A DNA stretch of 64,000 bases from DAOVRD01 sp964521715 (GTDB lineage Bacteria; Planctomycetota; Brocadiia; SM23-32). This document shows positions 40,341-49,055 of this stretch, piece by piece (position 1 is the stretch's first letter; every line of letters begins with the position of its first letter). Made by a program: the position numbers and the translations under genes. The notes under the pieces are model-generated. The model had not been told where the DNA came from. It did not search any database and saw only the letters and a list, made by a program, of their open reading frames with translations. The stretch spans positions 17,089 through 81,088 of the forward strand of contig CAZFSS010000016.1 of the NCBI GenBank assembly GCA_964521715.1, written 5' to 3'.

Positions 40341-41582
40341 ATGAACGTCCTGCACGTCAATACACGGGCAATGGCGGGCGGCGCGGGACGCGCAGCCTAC
40401 TGGCTGCACATGCGGCTGATGGCTGCGGGGCATTCGTCTCGGATCGTCTCGCGGGATGTGGTGGAGGGCCGCGAGGACCTTCAGACTTGGGTGTCCCCTT
40501 CTGCATTGTGGCGCCGGATGCGGGCTACTAGCCAGTGGCTGGAGATCCATTCGGGCCTGGAGGGCTTGCTTGACGTGACGTCCTGGGTCGGGTACCGACG
40601 GCACGCGGCCTGGGCGGACGTCATCAACCTTCACGGGCTGAACTGGCATTACTTCTCTATGTTCCTGCTGCCCCGCCTGCAGAGGGCGGCTCCACTCGTC
40701 TGGACGCTCCATGACATGTGGCCCCTGACAGGCCATTGCGGCTACGCGATCGACTGCGACAGGTGGCAGGACCGCTGCCAGCGGTGCGGCGAGTTCTCCG
40801 CGCCCGCAATGAAGGCGGACACCGCCGACTTCCTCTACAAGGTGCGCGAGCGGATCTATGCCAGGATTAACCCGGTCCTTGCGGCGCCGTCGCGCTGGCT
40901 CTTAGGCAACGCTCGCGCGGCTTCGCTTACCCGTGGTTTCCGGTCAGTGCACATCCCTCTCGGGCTCAACCTGAAGGTGTTCCGACCGATCGACAAGGCG
41001 GCGGCGCGGCTGGTGTTCGACCTGGGCAGCGAGGAGAAGGTGCTGCTGTTCGTCGCCGCCAGCCTCTCGGTCCGGCGCAAGGGCGCAGACCTCCTTGTCA
41101 AGGCGCTCGGCCATCTGCGGGCATCGGGGTCAGGCGCCGTGCGCTTGATGATCGTGGGCGCCGGTGGAGAAGCGATGCAGCGCCTGGCCGCGTACCCGGT
41201 CCTGGACCTGGGCGAGATCAGGGACGATCTGCTTATGGTCGCTGCCTACTCGGCCGCCGACGTCTTTGTGCTCCCCACCCGCGCGGACAACTTGCCGCTG
41301 GTGTTGCTGGAGAGCCTGGCGTGCGGCACGCCGTGCGTGTCCTTCCGCGTGGGCGGAGTCCCGGACGCGGTGCGGCCGGGCCAGACGGGCTGGCTGGCCG
41401 AGCCGGACGACGCCCGCGATCTGGCCCGATGCCTGCATGAGGCCCTGGCCAGCGACGAGAAGCGCCGGGAGATGTCCGCTGCTTGCAGACGGGTCGCCGA
41501 GGAGGAGTACGACGTTCGCCTGATGGCCGAACGTTACGTCCGGCTCTACGAGGAGCTGATCGAAGAGCACAGGAGGACCTGA
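40341..41582 (+). CDS. Family 4 glycosyltransferase
   Basis: The 413-residue GT-B protein starts MNVLHVNTRAMAGGAGRAAYWL, the glycine-rich acceptor-domain loop. The donor domain includes LLFVAASLSVRRKGADLLVKAL and the retaining E-x7-E-type motif PTRADNLPLVLLESLACGTPCV, followed by VGGVPDAVRPGQTGWL. A four-Cys cluster in the middle (HCGYAIDCDRWQDRCQRCGE) is characteristic of one GT4 subgroup. It starts 2 bp after the truncated epimerase stop. Confidence 0.9.
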   Translation: MNVLHVNTRAMAGGAGRAAYWLHMRLMAAGHSSRIVSRDVVEGREDLQTWVSPSALWRRMRATSQWLEIHSGLEGLLDVTSWVGYRRHAAWADVINLHGLNWHYFSMFLLPRLQRAAPLVWTLHDMWPLTGHCGYAIDCDRWQDRCQRCGEFSAPAMKADTADFLYKVRERIYARINPVLAAPSRWLLGNARAASLTRGFRSVHIPLGLNLKVFRPIDKAAARLVFDLGSEEKVLLFVAASLSVRRKGADLLVKALGHLRASGSGAVRLMIVGAGGEAMQRLAAYPVLDLGEIRDDLLMVAAYSAADVFVLPTRADNLPLVLLESLACGTPCVSFRVGGVPDAVRPGQTGWLAEPDDARDLARCLHEALASDEKRREMSAACRRVAEEEYDVRLMAERYVRLYEELIEEHRRT

Positions 41583-41583
41583 C

Positions 41584-42666
41584 GTGCGCTGTCCGAGCCT
41601 GGATGAGCTCCCGAGACCCCCTCGCGGGAGGAGGGGGTGGCCGTGGACGGAAGAGAGCCTTCGCCTGCCCGATTCCCTCCCGGACGGCGCCGCCTGGCCG
41701 CGCATCAGCATCGTCACCCCGTCGTACAACCAGGGACGTTACATCGAGGAGACCATCCGCTCCGTCCTCCTCCAGGGATACCCGGACCTGGAGTACATCG
41801 TCGTTGACGGCGGCTCCACCGACGGCTCGGCCGAGGTCATACGCAGATACGGGCCGTGGCTGGCCTGGTGGGTCAGTGAGCCGGACAGCGGCCAGAGCGA
41901 CGCGATCAACAAGGGCCTGGCGCGAGCCACGGGCGAGGTGCTCGCGTACCTGAACAGCGATGACGTCTACACTCCCGGCGCGCTCGGCGAGGTGGGGCGG
42001 GCGTTCGCCGGCCCCGCGGTCCACTGGGTCTCCGGCCGGTGTCTGTTCTTCGGACCGGGCGCCCGTGGCCGACGTGACTGGCCCAGAGAGCCCTGGCAGC
42101 ACAGGTGGCGCTGGTTCGTCCGGAACTGCTTGTTTCAGCCTTCCACCTTCTGGCGCAGGGAGGTCGCGGAACGCATCGGCCCGTTCTCGACGGATTTCCA
42201 CCTCCTCATGGACTATGAGTACTGGCTTCGGATGGTTGCCGACGGCTGCCGGGTCGAGTGGGTGGACTCCGTGCTGTCGCTTTACCGGCTGCACCCGGCC
42301 AGCAAGACTATGAGCTACGACGAGGACTTCCTGGCGGAGGCGGCCAGAGTTCGGGCGAGGCACCTGCGCGTGCTGTCGGCACGCGAGCGGCAAAGCGTCC
42401 GCCGTGCGCTGGCCCAGCAGCAGGGACGGAAACTGCGATGGCGCGCCTGGCAGGAAGCCCTCTCCGGCCGATGCATCGCGTCCTTGAAGCGCCTGGCCGC
42501 GGCCGTGCGGCTGGCGCCGGCCCTCGGACTCACGCCGCAGACAGCAGCGGTCCTCGTCGCCGCGCTCGCAGGGCTTCTGAGCCCGGGCGCGCTGCGGCGG
42601 TCCGGCCTTCTGGGCGAACGCCGCAGAGCGGAGCCCGCCTCTCTGACGGAGGAACGAGGGCGGTGA
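41584..42666 (+). CDS. Family 2 glycosyltransferase
   Basis: The 360-residue protein has a classical GT2 domain: ISIVTPSYNQGRYIEETIRSVL, VVDGGSTDGSAEVI and the DxD-type LNSDDVYTPGAL. FQPSTFWRREV and a D-Y-E-Y acceptor-site motif (LMDYEYWLRM) follow. The C-terminal ~110 residues form a basic helical region ending in a hydrophobic segment (AAVLVAALAGLLSPGAL) that could anchor it to the membrane. The GTG start lies 1 bp after the previous stop, and its end overlaps the next start (GTGA). Confidence 0.88.
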   Translation: MRCPSLDELPRPPRGRRGWPWTEESLRLPDSLPDGAAWPRISIVTPSYNQGRYIEETIRSVLLQGYPDLEYIVVDGGSTDGSAEVIRRYGPWLAWWVSEPDSGQSDAINKGLARATGEVLAYLNSDDVYTPGALGEVGRAFAGPAVHWVSGRCLFFGPGARGRRDWPREPWQHRWRWFVRNCLFQPSTFWRREVAERIGPFSTDFHLLMDYEYWLRMVADGCRVEWVDSVLSLYRLHPASKTMSYDEDFLAEAARVRARHLRVLSARERQSVRRALAQQQGRKLRWRAWQEALSGRCIASLKRLAAAVRLAPALGLTPQTAAVLVAALAGLLSPGALRRSGLLGERRRAEPASLTEERGR

Positions 42667-43886
42667 GCGGGCCACGGATGCTGATTGTCTGCCATTACTT
42701 CGAGCCCTCGTCGGAGACGGGAGCGCTGCGGTCGACCCGGCTGGCGCGCTTCCTGCTGGGCAAAGGGCTTCGTCCGACGGTCGTGACTGCCGCCCCGGAG
42801 TTCTACGGGGAACGTGTCCGCCCCGGCGATGGCGTTCGGCGCGACCTGGATGTGTTCGAGGTGCGGTGCGGGGCGCTGTTGCGGAGGGTCCCGGCGCACG
42901 GGCAAGCGGCAGCACTCTTGAGGAACGCGGCGCTGATGCATGCTTACGCCGTGGCCATCGAGCGGGCGGTGCGGACCTCCCCCGCGTTCGACCTGCTTTA
43001 CCTCTGCGGGCATCCGTTCTGGTACTTCCCCCTGGCCGGGCACTTCCGGGCGCGGCATGGCCTACGATACGTCCTGGACTTCGCTGATCTGTTCTACATG
43101 GGCGGGACGAGGTACAGGCTGGGGCGGCGATCCGGGCTGCGCCAGACCTTCGATCGCGTGGCCGAGGCATGGGCGGTGCGAGGCGCGTCGCTCGTCATCC
43201 ATACGACGGACGTGCAGACGCGCATGTACCGGAGGCGCTACAGACTGAAGCCGGCGCGGGACTTCGTGACGGTCCGATGGGGATACGACAGCGAGGCCCT
43301 GGCGTCGATCAGGCCGGTGCGTCGGATGGTTGACGACATCTTCCGCATCGCCATTTTCGGCAAGTTTGCCGCCTATTGTGCGGAGGACGCGCGGAAGCTC
43401 GCGCTCGCCGTGGGCAGGCTGCACGCGCAGCGACGCGTCCAAGTGGTGCATCTGGGGTTGCCCGAACCTCAGATGGAGGCGGCCCTCCGGAAGGAGGGCC
43501 TGCTTGCCTGCTTTCGGGCGGCAGGCATGAGGACCTACGCCGCCGGCATGCAGGAGCTGGCGTCGGCCGACTGCCTCGTGCTCAACGCGATCTCTGACGT
43601 ATCGCTGCCCGTGAAGATCTACGACTACATCGCCTTGAACCGGCCCATCGTCGCATTCGTTGCGCCCGAGTCGGCGGCGGGCCGGCTTCTGGCGCGGTTC
43701 CCCGGCGCTTTCCTGGCGGCGACGGCCGAGCAGGCGCTCGACGCGTTCGTGACGATCGCCGACCGCGGCATTCGCGAGCTTCAGGCGGGGCTGGACACAA
43801 CTGAGTTCAGCCAGCAGTACCAGTTCGAGAAACTCCTGCGGGCGCTGGGACCCCTTCTGGCAGACCGGAAGCCCGGGCATGACTGA
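42663..43886 (+). CDS. GT-B glycosyltransferase (family 4-like)
   Basis: The 407-residue protein begins MLIVCHYFEPSSETGALRSTRLARFL after a short lead, the typical N-terminal domain of family-4-like enzymes. It has FAAYCAEDARKL and KIYDYIALNRPIVAFVAPES in the donor domain. It is translationally coupled to the genes on both sides (4-bp and 8-bp overlaps). The donor and acceptor cannot be told from the sequence. Confidence 0.78.
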   Translation: MSGPRMLIVCHYFEPSSETGALRSTRLARFLLGKGLRPTVVTAAPEFYGERVRPGDGVRRDLDVFEVRCGALLRRVPAHGQAAALLRNAALMHAYAVAIERAVRTSPAFDLLYLCGHPFWYFPLAGHFRARHGLRYVLDFADLFYMGGTRYRLGRRSGLRQTFDRVAEAWAVRGASLVIHTTDVQTRMYRRRYRLKPARDFVTVRWGYDSEALASIRPVRRMVDDIFRIAIFGKFAAYCAEDARKLALAVGRLHAQRRVQVVHLGLPEPQMEAALRKEGLLACFRAAGMRTYAAGMQELASADCLVLNAISDVSLPVKIYDYIALNRPIVAFVAPESAAGRLLARFPGAFLAATAEQALDAFVTIADRGIRELQAGLDTTEFSQQYQFEKLLRALGPLLADRKPGHD

Positions 43887-45261
43887 GCCTGCGACAAGCG
43901 TGGTGCTGATCACAGTGGACAGCCTGCGGGCCGACGCCGTGGGCCTGTGCGGCGCAACAGCGGCTACCCCTGCGATCGACGCGCTCGGCCGGGAGGGCGT
44001 TGTCTTCGAACGGGCATTCGCCACCGGCCCGCATACGACTCAGTCGTTCCCCGGCATCCTCGGCTCCAACTACCCGACGACCGGCGGTTCCGTGCAGGAC
44101 TTCGGCGCCCGTGTCTCCGTGGCCGAGTGCTTCCGCGCGGCCGGGTTTCGCACGGCGGCGTTCCACTCCAACCCGCTGCTTTCCCGCGCGCGCGGCTATG
44201 ACAGGGGTTTCGAGACGTTCTGGGACTCGCTTCCAGGGCCTTCCGGCGCAGCGCGTCCGCCGCGCCTGGTGGATCGCTTTAGCGCGTTCGCGGCGCGCCG
44301 GCTGCCGCCCCTGTTCCGCCTGGCTCGTTGGAGCTACCGGGCGCTCGGCCGCCGCGTGCGGCGTGCGGAACCGCCGCACGAGCCCGCAGAGGGCATCAAT
44401 GCACGCGCCGTCGAATGGCTCTCGCGGGCGAGGGAGCCCTTCTTCCTGTGGCTGCACTACATGGACCCGCACTGGCCGTACGCGACCCGGCTCGCGGACC
44501 TCGGCGAGGGCGAGAAGGCCGAGGCCCGGCGGCTATCGAACGGAGCGCTGCGGCGTCCCGACCGCTTGACCGAGGGCGACCTGGCCCGGCTTCGCGAGTT
44601 CTACCTGCGTGAAGTGCGCTGCGTGGACGATGCCCTGGGGCGGCTGTTCGCCTTTCTGAAATGTTGCGGCCTCTGGGGCAAGACGGCCATCGCGCTGACC
44701 GGCGACCACGGCGAGGCCTTCATGGAGCACGGCGTGTGCCTGCACGGCGACCTGCTGTACGACGAGTTGATCCGCGTGCCCCTCGTCGTGCGGGCGCCGG
44801 GGCGCGAGCATGCGGTCAGGCGCGGCGTGGCCTCGCTCGTGGACCTCGCCCCGACGCTGTGTCAACTGGCCGGCGTGGCGCCAAGCGCGACGTTCGAGGG
44901 GCGCCCCATGTTCGACGCCCCGCCGCGGGAGGCCGCGTTCGCCGAGACCGCGTACCGGGCGTTCGTGTCCGAGACGCCCAGACGCGTGGCCGTGCGGACC
45001 GCGGAATGGAAACTGATCCGCGACTCGGAGCGGCAGTCGGAGGAGCTGTACCACATGGCGTCCGATCCCTGCGAGGCGGAGCCGGTCAGCGACGGAGGAC
45101 AGGTCTTGCCGCGCCTTCGGCAGTTGCTCGGGGAACATCTGGGCCGTCAGCGGCCGCAGTTCGAGCGCCGGGCCGCCGCCCGGCCCTTGTCTGAGGCCGA
45201 GCAGGAAGCGGTGAAGGCGCGGCTCAGGGCCCTCGGCTACCTGGACGGGCTGGAGGAGTAA
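43879..45261 (+). CDS. Sulfatase-fold enzyme 3, Thr nucleophile
   Basis: The 460-residue protein has the metal-binding opening SVVLITVDSLRADAVG and TGDHGEAFMEHGVCLHGD. The nucleophile region is GPHTTQSFPGILGSNYP, with Thr53 at the sulfatase Cys position and Phe57 where sulfatases have Arg. It ends LRALGYLDGLEE, matching the C-terminal LRxLGY motif of the other two paralogues. There is no signal peptide. It sits between two glycosyltransferase genes, with an 8-bp overlap upstream. Confidence 0.85.
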   Translation: MTEPATSVVLITVDSLRADAVGLCGATAATPAIDALGREGVVFERAFATGPHTTQSFPGILGSNYPTTGGSVQDFGARVSVAECFRAAGFRTAAFHSNPLLSRARGYDRGFETFWDSLPGPSGAARPPRLVDRFSAFAARRLPPLFRLARWSYRALGRRVRRAEPPHEPAEGINARAVEWLSRAREPFFLWLHYMDPHWPYATRLADLGEGEKAEARRLSNGALRRPDRLTEGDLARLREFYLREVRCVDDALGRLFAFLKCCGLWGKTAIALTGDHGEAFMEHGVCLHGDLLYDELIRVPLVVRAPGREHAVRRGVASLVDLAPTLCQLAGVAPSATFEGRPMFDAPPREAAFAETAYRAFVSETPRRVAVRTAEWKLIRDSERQSEELYHMASDPCEAEPVSDGGQVLPRLRQLLGEHLGRQRPQFERRAAARPLSEAEQEAVKARLRALGYLDGLEE

Positions 45262-45284
45262 GCTTCCGTCGCCCCGCGTCCCGA

Positions 45285-46343
45285 ATGGAGGTGCGGGCCA
45301 TCAGGATCTTCCTCAATGCCGTGCTTCTGGGCGAGCTGCCGAGCGGCGCGAACCGCCACATGGTCGGGATCTTCGAGCGGCTGCCGCGACACTTGCCGGA
45401 GGCGGAGCTCTACGTCGGGATCCAGCGTCGGTTGGCCGGGCGTTTCAGCTTCCCGGGGGTCACGACGGTGCCTCTGCGGACGTCCGGCAGCTACGGCACG
45501 CTCGGCACGCTCGCGCGGGCGCTCCTGCTCAGGAGGGAGGTGGCGCGCTGCTGCGACCGGCTGGGCATTGACCTGTGCCATCTGTTCGCCCTCCCCCCGT
45601 TCCGCGTGCCCGGCGCACGCATGTTGCTGACGATCCATGACAACCGGTACCTGGTCCTGCCCGGGCAGTATGGCCGGCTTCGCTACCTGGCCAACCGGCT
45701 TCTGGCGGGCCGCGTCGCCTCGATGGACGCGATCGTGACCGTGTCCGAATGCATGCGGGCCGAGATACGCCGGCTTTACGGCGTTGAGCAGGTCTACGTG
45801 GTGCCGAACGGCGTGGGCCCCTGCGGACGTTCCTGGCAGCCGGTGAAGGACCGGCCCTACTTCGCCACGGTGTCGCGGCGCGAGCCCAGGAAAGACCTGG
45901 GGACGCTTCTGCGCGCCGTCGAGGCGGCCGAGGGCAGGCTTCGGCTCGTCGTGATCGGGTGTGAGGGGCAGAGCACGGAGGATGTGCAGTTCGTGGGCCT
46001 CGTCGGCGACGACGAGAGGGAACGTCTCACGGCGGGCGCGACCGGGTTTGTCTTCCCGTCGCGCTACGAGGGGTTCGGCATTCCTCCGCTGGAGGCGCAG
46101 GCGATGGGCGTGCCCGTCATTTCAGCCCGCGCGTCGGCCCTCCCCGAAGTCCTGGGGGACGCGGCGCTCTACTTCCCGCCCGGGGATGGCGACGCCCTGT
46201 GCCGGAAGATGCTGGAGCTGGCCGAGGACGCCGCGCTCCAGCGGCGCCTGTCCGCACGGGGCCGAGCCAATGCCTCCCGTTACACCTGGGACGCGGCGGC
46301 TCGCGCCCTTGCCGACGTGTACCGCGAGGTGCACCTCAAATAG
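45285..46343 (+). CDS. Family 4 glycosyltransferase
   Basis: The 352-residue GT-B protein has the acceptor-side loop LGELPSGANRHMVGIFERL and, in the donor domain, the GT4 signature FPSRYEGFGIPPLEAQAMGVPVI followed by PEVLGDAALYFPPGD. The start is awkward: ATG 45285 is itself followed by GGAGGTG, which looks like a Shine-Dalgarno sequence but has no ATG/GTG at the right distance. I keep ATG 45285. It is the last of the run of transferases before a terminator-like hairpin. Confidence 0.88.
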   Translation: MEVRAIRIFLNAVLLGELPSGANRHMVGIFERLPRHLPEAELYVGIQRRLAGRFSFPGVTTVPLRTSGSYGTLGTLARALLLRREVARCCDRLGIDLCHLFALPPFRVPGARMLLTIHDNRYLVLPGQYGRLRYLANRLLAGRVASMDAIVTVSECMRAEIRRLYGVEQVYVVPNGVGPCGRSWQPVKDRPYFATVSRREPRKDLGTLLRAVEAAEGRLRLVVIGCEGQSTEDVQFVGLVGDDERERLTAGATGFVFPSRYEGFGIPPLEAQAMGVPVISARASALPEVLGDAALYFPPGDGDALCRKMLELAEDAALQRRLSARGRANASRYTWDAAARALADVYREVHLK

Positions 46344-46360
46344 GCGGCGGCTGCGCCGCC
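46343..46360 (+). terminator. Terminator-like hairpin after the transferase genes
   Basis: GGCGGCG (46343-46349) and CGCCGCC (46354-46360) form a perfect 7-bp stem with a GCTG loop at the stop codon, followed by GTCCGCGGCTTT. Confidence 0.4.
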
Positions 46361-46433
46361 GTCCGCGGCTTTCCCCCTGAGTTTCCCGGGCCCGCGTGGT
46401 AAGATGTGTCGCCCGATCCCGGGGAGGTGAGGC

Positions 46434-47420
46434 ATGAAGGTTCTCGTGACCGGCGGCGCCGGATACGTTGGCAGCCACACCGTGATGGAGCTGCGGCGGC
46501 TCGGCCATGAGCCCGTCGTCTTCGACAACCTGTCCGAAGGGCACGCCCGATCCGTCGGCGGCTGTGCGCTGATCCGCGGCGATCTGGGCGACGAGGCCCG
46601 GACGGAAGCGGCGCTCGCCGAGTCGGGGGCCGAGGCCGTGATGCACTTCGCCGCCAGCGCCTACGTGGGGGAATCCGTCCAGGACCCCCAGAAGTACTAC
46701 TTCAACAACCTGGTCAACACGCTGAAGCTGCTGCGCGCGATGCGGCGGGCGGGCGTGAACCGGTTCGTCTTCTCCAGCTCGTGCACGATCTACGGCGTGC
46801 CGCAGCGCGTGCCCATCCGCGAGGACGCGCGCATCCAGCCCATCAACCCCTACGGCCGGACGAAGGCGGCCGTGGAGGGCGCGCTGGCGGACTACGCGGC
46901 GGCCTACGGGCTGAAGCACGCGTCGCTGCGCTACTTCAACGCCGCCGGCGCCGCGCCCGACGGCAGCATCGGCGAGGACCACGATCCCGAGACGCACCTG
47001 ATACCGCTCGTCATCCACGCGGCGCTTGGCAAGCGCGACGCCATCTCCATCTTCGGCACGGACTACCCCACGCCGGACGGAACCTGCGTGCGCGACTACG
47101 TCCACGTGCTCGACCTGGCGTCCGCGCACGTCATGGCGATGGAGGCGCTGGACGAACGTGGAGCGATGGCGTTCAACCTGAGCACCGGGCGCGGCCACTC
47201 CGTGCGCGAGGTCATCGAAGTGGTCAAGGCCGTGAGCGGCAGGGACTTCGGCGTCGTAGAGGCCGACCGGAGGCCCGGCGACCCGCCGCAGCTGGTGGGC
47301 TCACCGGAGAAGATCGCACGGGAGCTCGGCTGGGAACCGCGCTGGCCGGAGATCGAACGCATAGTGCGGACGGCCTGGCAGTGGCACAGCGCGCACCCAG
47401 TCGGGTTTGGGGACAGATAA
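46434..47420 (+). CDS. galE: UDP-glucose 4-epimerase
   Basis: The 328-residue SDR enzyme opens MKVLVTGGAGYVGSHTVMEL, with the NAD-binding GxxGxxG. The catalytic Ser/Thr region is FSSSCTIYG and the YxxxK is in INPYGRTKAAVE. GalE hallmarks LRYFNAAGA, ETHLIPLVI and YPTPDGTCVRDYVHVLDLA are all present. It interconverts UDP-glucose and UDP-galactose and supplies sugar donors to the adjacent polysaccharide genes. GGGGAGGTGAGGC precedes the ATG. Confidence 0.96.
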   Translation: MKVLVTGGAGYVGSHTVMELRRLGHEPVVFDNLSEGHARSVGGCALIRGDLGDEARTEAALAESGAEAVMHFAASAYVGESVQDPQKYYFNNLVNTLKLLRAMRRAGVNRFVFSSSCTIYGVPQRVPIREDARIQPINPYGRTKAAVEGALADYAAAYGLKHASLRYFNAAGAAPDGSIGEDHDPETHLIPLVIHAALGKRDAISIFGTDYPTPDGTCVRDYVHVLDLASAHVMAMEALDERGAMAFNLSTGRGHSVREVIEVVKAVSGRDFGVVEADRRPGDPPQLVGSPEKIARELGWEPRWPEIERIVRTAWQWHSAHPVGFGDR

Positions 47421-47435
47421 ACGCAGCCGGGCCGG

Positions 47436-48152
47436 TCAATGACCGGTCTGAAGCTCAACGATCATGTCGTCCGGTCCGATAACGACGAGCAGGTCCCCTT
47501 CTTCGATCATGTCGTCGGCGTGGGGCAGGTCGTTGACGCGCACTTCCACCTTTTCCGGTCCTTCCGGGCCGGTGGTCACCTGACGCGATTTGATGGCGAC
47601 GACGTTGACGCCGTAGCGGTTCCTGAAGTCCAGTTGACGGAGGGTTTTGCCGACGAACTCGGCCCTGGCTTTGACTTCGGCCAGGGAGTGGCTAGTCGTG
47701 ATGGGGGCCAGCATTTGAGTGCCGGGCAGGGCTATCTGCTGGGCGACCTGGCGGGCCATCTCCTTCTCAAGGCTGATAATCCTGCTGACGCCCATGGCCT
47801 CCAGTATCTGTGCCTGGTTCTGGTCGATGGCCCTGACCCATATCTCCCTGACGCTGAGGCGTTGCAGGACGGCGGTCACCAGCAGGCCGGCTTCGATGTC
47901 CCTTCCGATGCACACGACGGCGACGTCGATCGAGCCCAGGTCGAGCTTCGTCATCGCGAACTCGTTTGTGGCGTCCAGACAGACAGCTCGGGCAACGCGC
48001 TGATCCACTTCCTCGACGAGTTCGGCGCGTGAGTCGACGGCAAGTACGCTGATGCCCAGTTCCGCCAGGCGAACGGCGAGCCCGAAGCCGAACCTGCCCA
48101 ATCCGAAGATCGCTATCCTCAGTCCGGGCTTTCTGGCCTCTTCAAGTTTCAT
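47436..48152 (-). CDS. TrkA/KtrA-type potassium channel regulatory subunit
   Basis: The 238-residue protein has an RCK N-domain with the nucleotide-binding GLGRFGFGLAVRLAELG (about residues 17-33) and the acidic VLAVDSRAELVEEV. A TrkA_C domain follows from about residue 150 (SLAEVKARAEFVGKTLRQLD through EGDLLVVIGPDDMI). It would bind ATP/ADP or NAD(H) and gate a Trk/Ktr potassium transporter at the membrane. The membrane subunit is not in the window. It lies about 45 bp downstream of lpxA in the same direction and ends 15 bp from the convergent galE stop. Confidence 0.9.
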   Translation of the reverse strand: MKLEEARKPGLRIAIFGLGRFGFGLAVRLAELGISVLAVDSRAELVEEVDQRVARAVCLDATNEFAMTKLDLGSIDVAVVCIGRDIEAGLLVTAVLQRLSVREIWVRAIDQNQAQILEAMGVSRIISLEKEMARQVAQQIALPGTQMLAPITTSHSLAEVKARAEFVGKTLRQLDFRNRYGVNVVAIKSRQVTTGPEGPEKVEVRVNDLPHADDMIEEGDLLVVIGPDDMIVELQTGH

Positions 48153-48196
48153 GTCTTGCCTCTTTATTCCGTATGTGGGGTGAGTGCGCCGCCGAG

Positions 48197-49000
48197 TCAG
48201 ACCTTCCTGAGGCTCTCCAGGTAGCGCCCGTGCAGGGAGTTGCGGGATCGCCGCAGGAAGCGAACCAGGTAGATGGCCTCGGCAGTGGAATCGGGGTCGT
48301 TCTCGATCCGGTCGTAGATGACGGCCCGGTTTAGCTCCTTGGTACGGTAGATCGCCTTGTACGCCTCCCAGAGGTCCTCTATGACGTGCGGTTCGTAGCC
48401 CGCTCTCTGCAGGCCGATCTCGTTGACTCCGCGCACCCTGGAGGGGTTGCCCTCCACCTTCATGAAGGGCGGCACGTCATGGATGATGCGGCTCAGCCCG
48501 CCGATGTAGGCATGCCGGCCGATCGTGGCGAACGGATTGACTGCGGCCGCGCCGGTCAGCTGTGCGCCCGACTCCACGTGGCAATGGCCGCCCAGCAGGA
48601 CGGAGTTGACCAGGATGACGTCGTCCTCCAGCACGCAGTCGTGCCCCACGTGGGAGCAGATCATCAGGTAGTTGCGGTTGCCGATGCGCGTGGCCGCGTT
48701 GCCGGTGACGGTGCCGATATTGACCGTGACGAACTCGCGGAACACGTTGTCGTCGCCGATGATGAGTTCCGTCTTCTGGCCGTGGTATTTGAGGTCCTGC
48801 GGCGGCGTGCCGAGCATGACGTAAGGCGAGAGGATGTTGTTCCTGCCGATCGTGACACAGCCCTCGATGTGGCAGCCGTGTCCGATCACGCAGTCGTCGC
48901 CGATCGCCGCCTCAGGTCCGACGTAGGCCTGTGGGCCGATCTGGACGTTGCTGCCGATCTGCGCCCCGCTCTCGACTGTCGCCGTGGGATGGATCTTCAT
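48197..49000 (-). CDS. lpxA: UDP-N-acetylglucosamine acyltransferase
   Basis: The 267-residue protein starts MKIHPTATVESGAQIGSNVQIG and consists of left-handed beta-helix hexapeptide repeats followed by a helical C-terminal region. The family core HVGHDCVLEDDVILVN contains the catalytic His, and GLQRAGYEPHVIEDLWEAYKAIYR is the LpxA C-terminal signature. It performs the first step of lipid A synthesis, acylation of UDP-GlcNAc, in the cytoplasm. It follows lpxC/fabZ in the same operon. Its presence indicates an LPS-bearing outer membrane. Confidence 0.95.
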   Translation of the reverse strand: MKIHPTATVESGAQIGSNVQIGPQAYVGPEAAIGDDCVIGHGCHIEGCVTIGRNNILSPYVMLGTPPQDLKYHGQKTELIIGDDNVFREFVTVNIGTVTGNAATRIGNRNYLMICSHVGHDCVLEDDVILVNSVLLGGHCHVESGAQLTGAAAVNPFATIGRHAYIGGLSRIIHDVPPFMKVEGNPSRVRGVNEIGLQRAGYEPHVIEDLWEAYKAIYRTKELNRAVIYDRIENDPDSTAEAIYLVRFLRRSRNSLHGRYLESLRKV

Positions 49001-49055
49001 GTCCTCTGCGCCTGCAAGACACCTCTTCGGTCCAAAGACGCCGGCGATGCGGCCG

